Positions 63,245 through 64,000 of a stretch of DNA of 64,000 bases are shown here, piece after piece. The stretch's first letter is position 1. Every line of letters starts with the position of its first letter. This stretch comes from CAYSGL01 sp964520985. Its GTDB lineage: Bacteria > Pseudomonadota > Alphaproteobacteria > Micavibrionales > Micavibrionaceae. Under the pieces are notes generated by a model that worked only from the letters and a program-made list of their open reading frames with translations, made no database searches and had not been told where the DNA came from. The position numbers and the translations under genes are program-made. The DNA lies in NCBI GenBank assembly GCA_964520985.1, contig CAZFPB010000001.1, forward strand, positions 496,001 through 560,000, in the 5' to 3' direction.

Positions 63245-64000
63245 TTATTGTAAAAGCTTTACCGCCTTGGCAAACAAGGTCGGCAGGCCTGCCTGTCTGA
63301 GCGCCTCGCGCTCTGTCCACCAGCCATTAGTGGCGTCGGGTGCAGACTTCTTAATGATATCAAGATACAGGTCAAAGTGGGTGAAACTGTGGCGAATTTG
63401 CCCCAGAACGATGACCTTTTTAACGGGCGAAGGCGGCTGCTCCCTCCATTCGGATGTGGGGAAGCCAGGCATTCCGCCCAGCATCGCCTTTTCCGGTCGG
63501 CGCTCCAGCCATACCCGGCCCTGCTTGTCTTCAATCCAATATAGCTGCCCGTATCGAACCGGTTTGGCTTTTTTGGCGGCGCGGCGGGGCAATTGTTCGG
63601 CGATGCCAAGCTTGCGCGCGTCGCAATAGGTGTTTACCGGACACAGGCCGCAAGCGGGTTTGGTTGGTGTGCAGATCATCGCGCCCAAATCCATAAGCGC
63701 CTGCGCGTAATCGCCGGGCCGGTCGGTGCGCCCCTGCGCCAAATACCCGGCGGCCGCTTTCATGTCTTTCTTGGCGGCAGGCAGCGGCGTTTGAATAGTA
63801 AAAACCCGCGCCATCACCCGCTCCACATTGCCGTCGACGACGATAGAGGGCTGATCGAAAGCGATGGCAGCGATAGCATTGGCCGTGTAATCGCCGATCC
63901 CCGGCAAAGATTTGAGCGTTTCGATATCTGAAGGAAACTGGCCGCCATAGTCATTGGCGACAATTTTGGCGCATTTGTGCAGATTACGGGCGCGGGCGTA
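63245..64000 (-). CDS. mutY: A/G-specific adenine glycosylase, 5' end outside window
   Basis: 251 residues visible, open to the window edge. The helix-hairpin-helix LPGIGDYTANAIAAIAF, catalytic Asp region VVDGNVERV, and the 4Fe-4S cluster CTPTKPACGLCPVNTYC (C-x6-C-x2-C-x5-C) are seen, plus a C-terminal NUDIX-like domain for 8-oxoG recognition. Removes adenine opposite 8-oxoguanine. The N-terminal part lies beyond base 64000. Confidence 0.96.
   Translation of the reverse strand, partial: YARARNLHKCAKIVANDYGGQFPSDIETLKSLPGIGDYTANAIAAIAFDQPSIVVDGNVERVMARVFTIQTPLPAAKKDMKAAAGYLAQGRTDRPGDYAQALMDLGAMICTPTKPACGLCPVNTYCDARKLGIAEQLPRRAAKKAKPVRYGQLYWIEDKQGRVWLERRPEKAMLGGMPGFPTSEWREQPPSPVKKVIVLGQIRHSFTHFDLYLDIIKKSAPDATNGWWTEREALRQAGLPTLFAKAVKLLQ

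Overview
The window looks like chromosome of a free-living alphaproteobacterium. Evidence: pdhA-pdhB-pdhC with a lipoyl domain fused to E1-beta, fused ispDF, ntrY-ntrX-trkA-hfq-hflX, and a CcrM (GANTC) methyltransferase. Base composition is mid-GC. The gene mix would fit Rhodospirillales or Micavibrio-like lineages, but that placement is tentative.

Layout. (1) 1-13,400: the 3' part of eno, then osmC, ftsB, pdhABC, lpdA and lipA, with small lipoproteins, an alpha/beta hydrolase and unknown genes between. E1, E2, E3 and lipoyl synthase lie within 10 kb. (2) 13,477-17,824: a CgeB-like glycosyltransferase and an O-antigen-ligase-like membrane protein converge on pncC-pgpA-ispDF. (3) 17,914-27,931: ntrYX, trkA, a HAD phosphatase, hfq, hflX, an SLC13 permease and an inositol monophosphatase. 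(4) 27,964-37,785, minus strand: mltB-rlpA-dacA-tmk-holB-metG-tatD-MBL hydrolase, then mazG, with ydcF upstream. Several of these genes overlap by 1-4 bases. (5) 37,853-49,451: tRNA-Ser(TGA) with an integrated island of about 11.5 kb. (6) 49,461-53,795: alcohol dehydrogenase, HxlR regulator divergent from a nitroreductase, a Rossmann protein and a nitronate monooxygenase. (7) 53,929-64,000: rplU-rpmA-obgE-proB, pepN-rnhB, ccrM, a folB-like gene, a DUF4852-like gene and a partial mutY.

The island is the accessory part. A 17-bp copy of the tRNA-Ser 3' end lies at each border, and a P4-type integrase sits at the distal end. Cargo includes a 1764-residue RTX protein resembling Neisseria FrpC. It has a candidate Asp-Pro self-processing site followed by a calcium-binding module and long RTX repeats. 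A lipoprotein gene lies 9 bp upstream of it, echoing the frpD-frpC arrangement. The island also carries a small protein with a HEPN-type RHxxxH motif next to a short HTH protein, a second lipoprotein divergent from an XRE regulator across a 28-bp palindrome, and two structured non-coding stretches. One of these holds a perfect DnaA box in AT-rich DNA. No type I secretion ABC transporter is present in the window.

The other standout is the ccrM leader. Seven GANTC sites lie within 97 bp. Two form an inverted repeat and three are spaced exactly 10 bp apart. A perfect DnaA box follows, next to the ribosome binding site and a TTG start.
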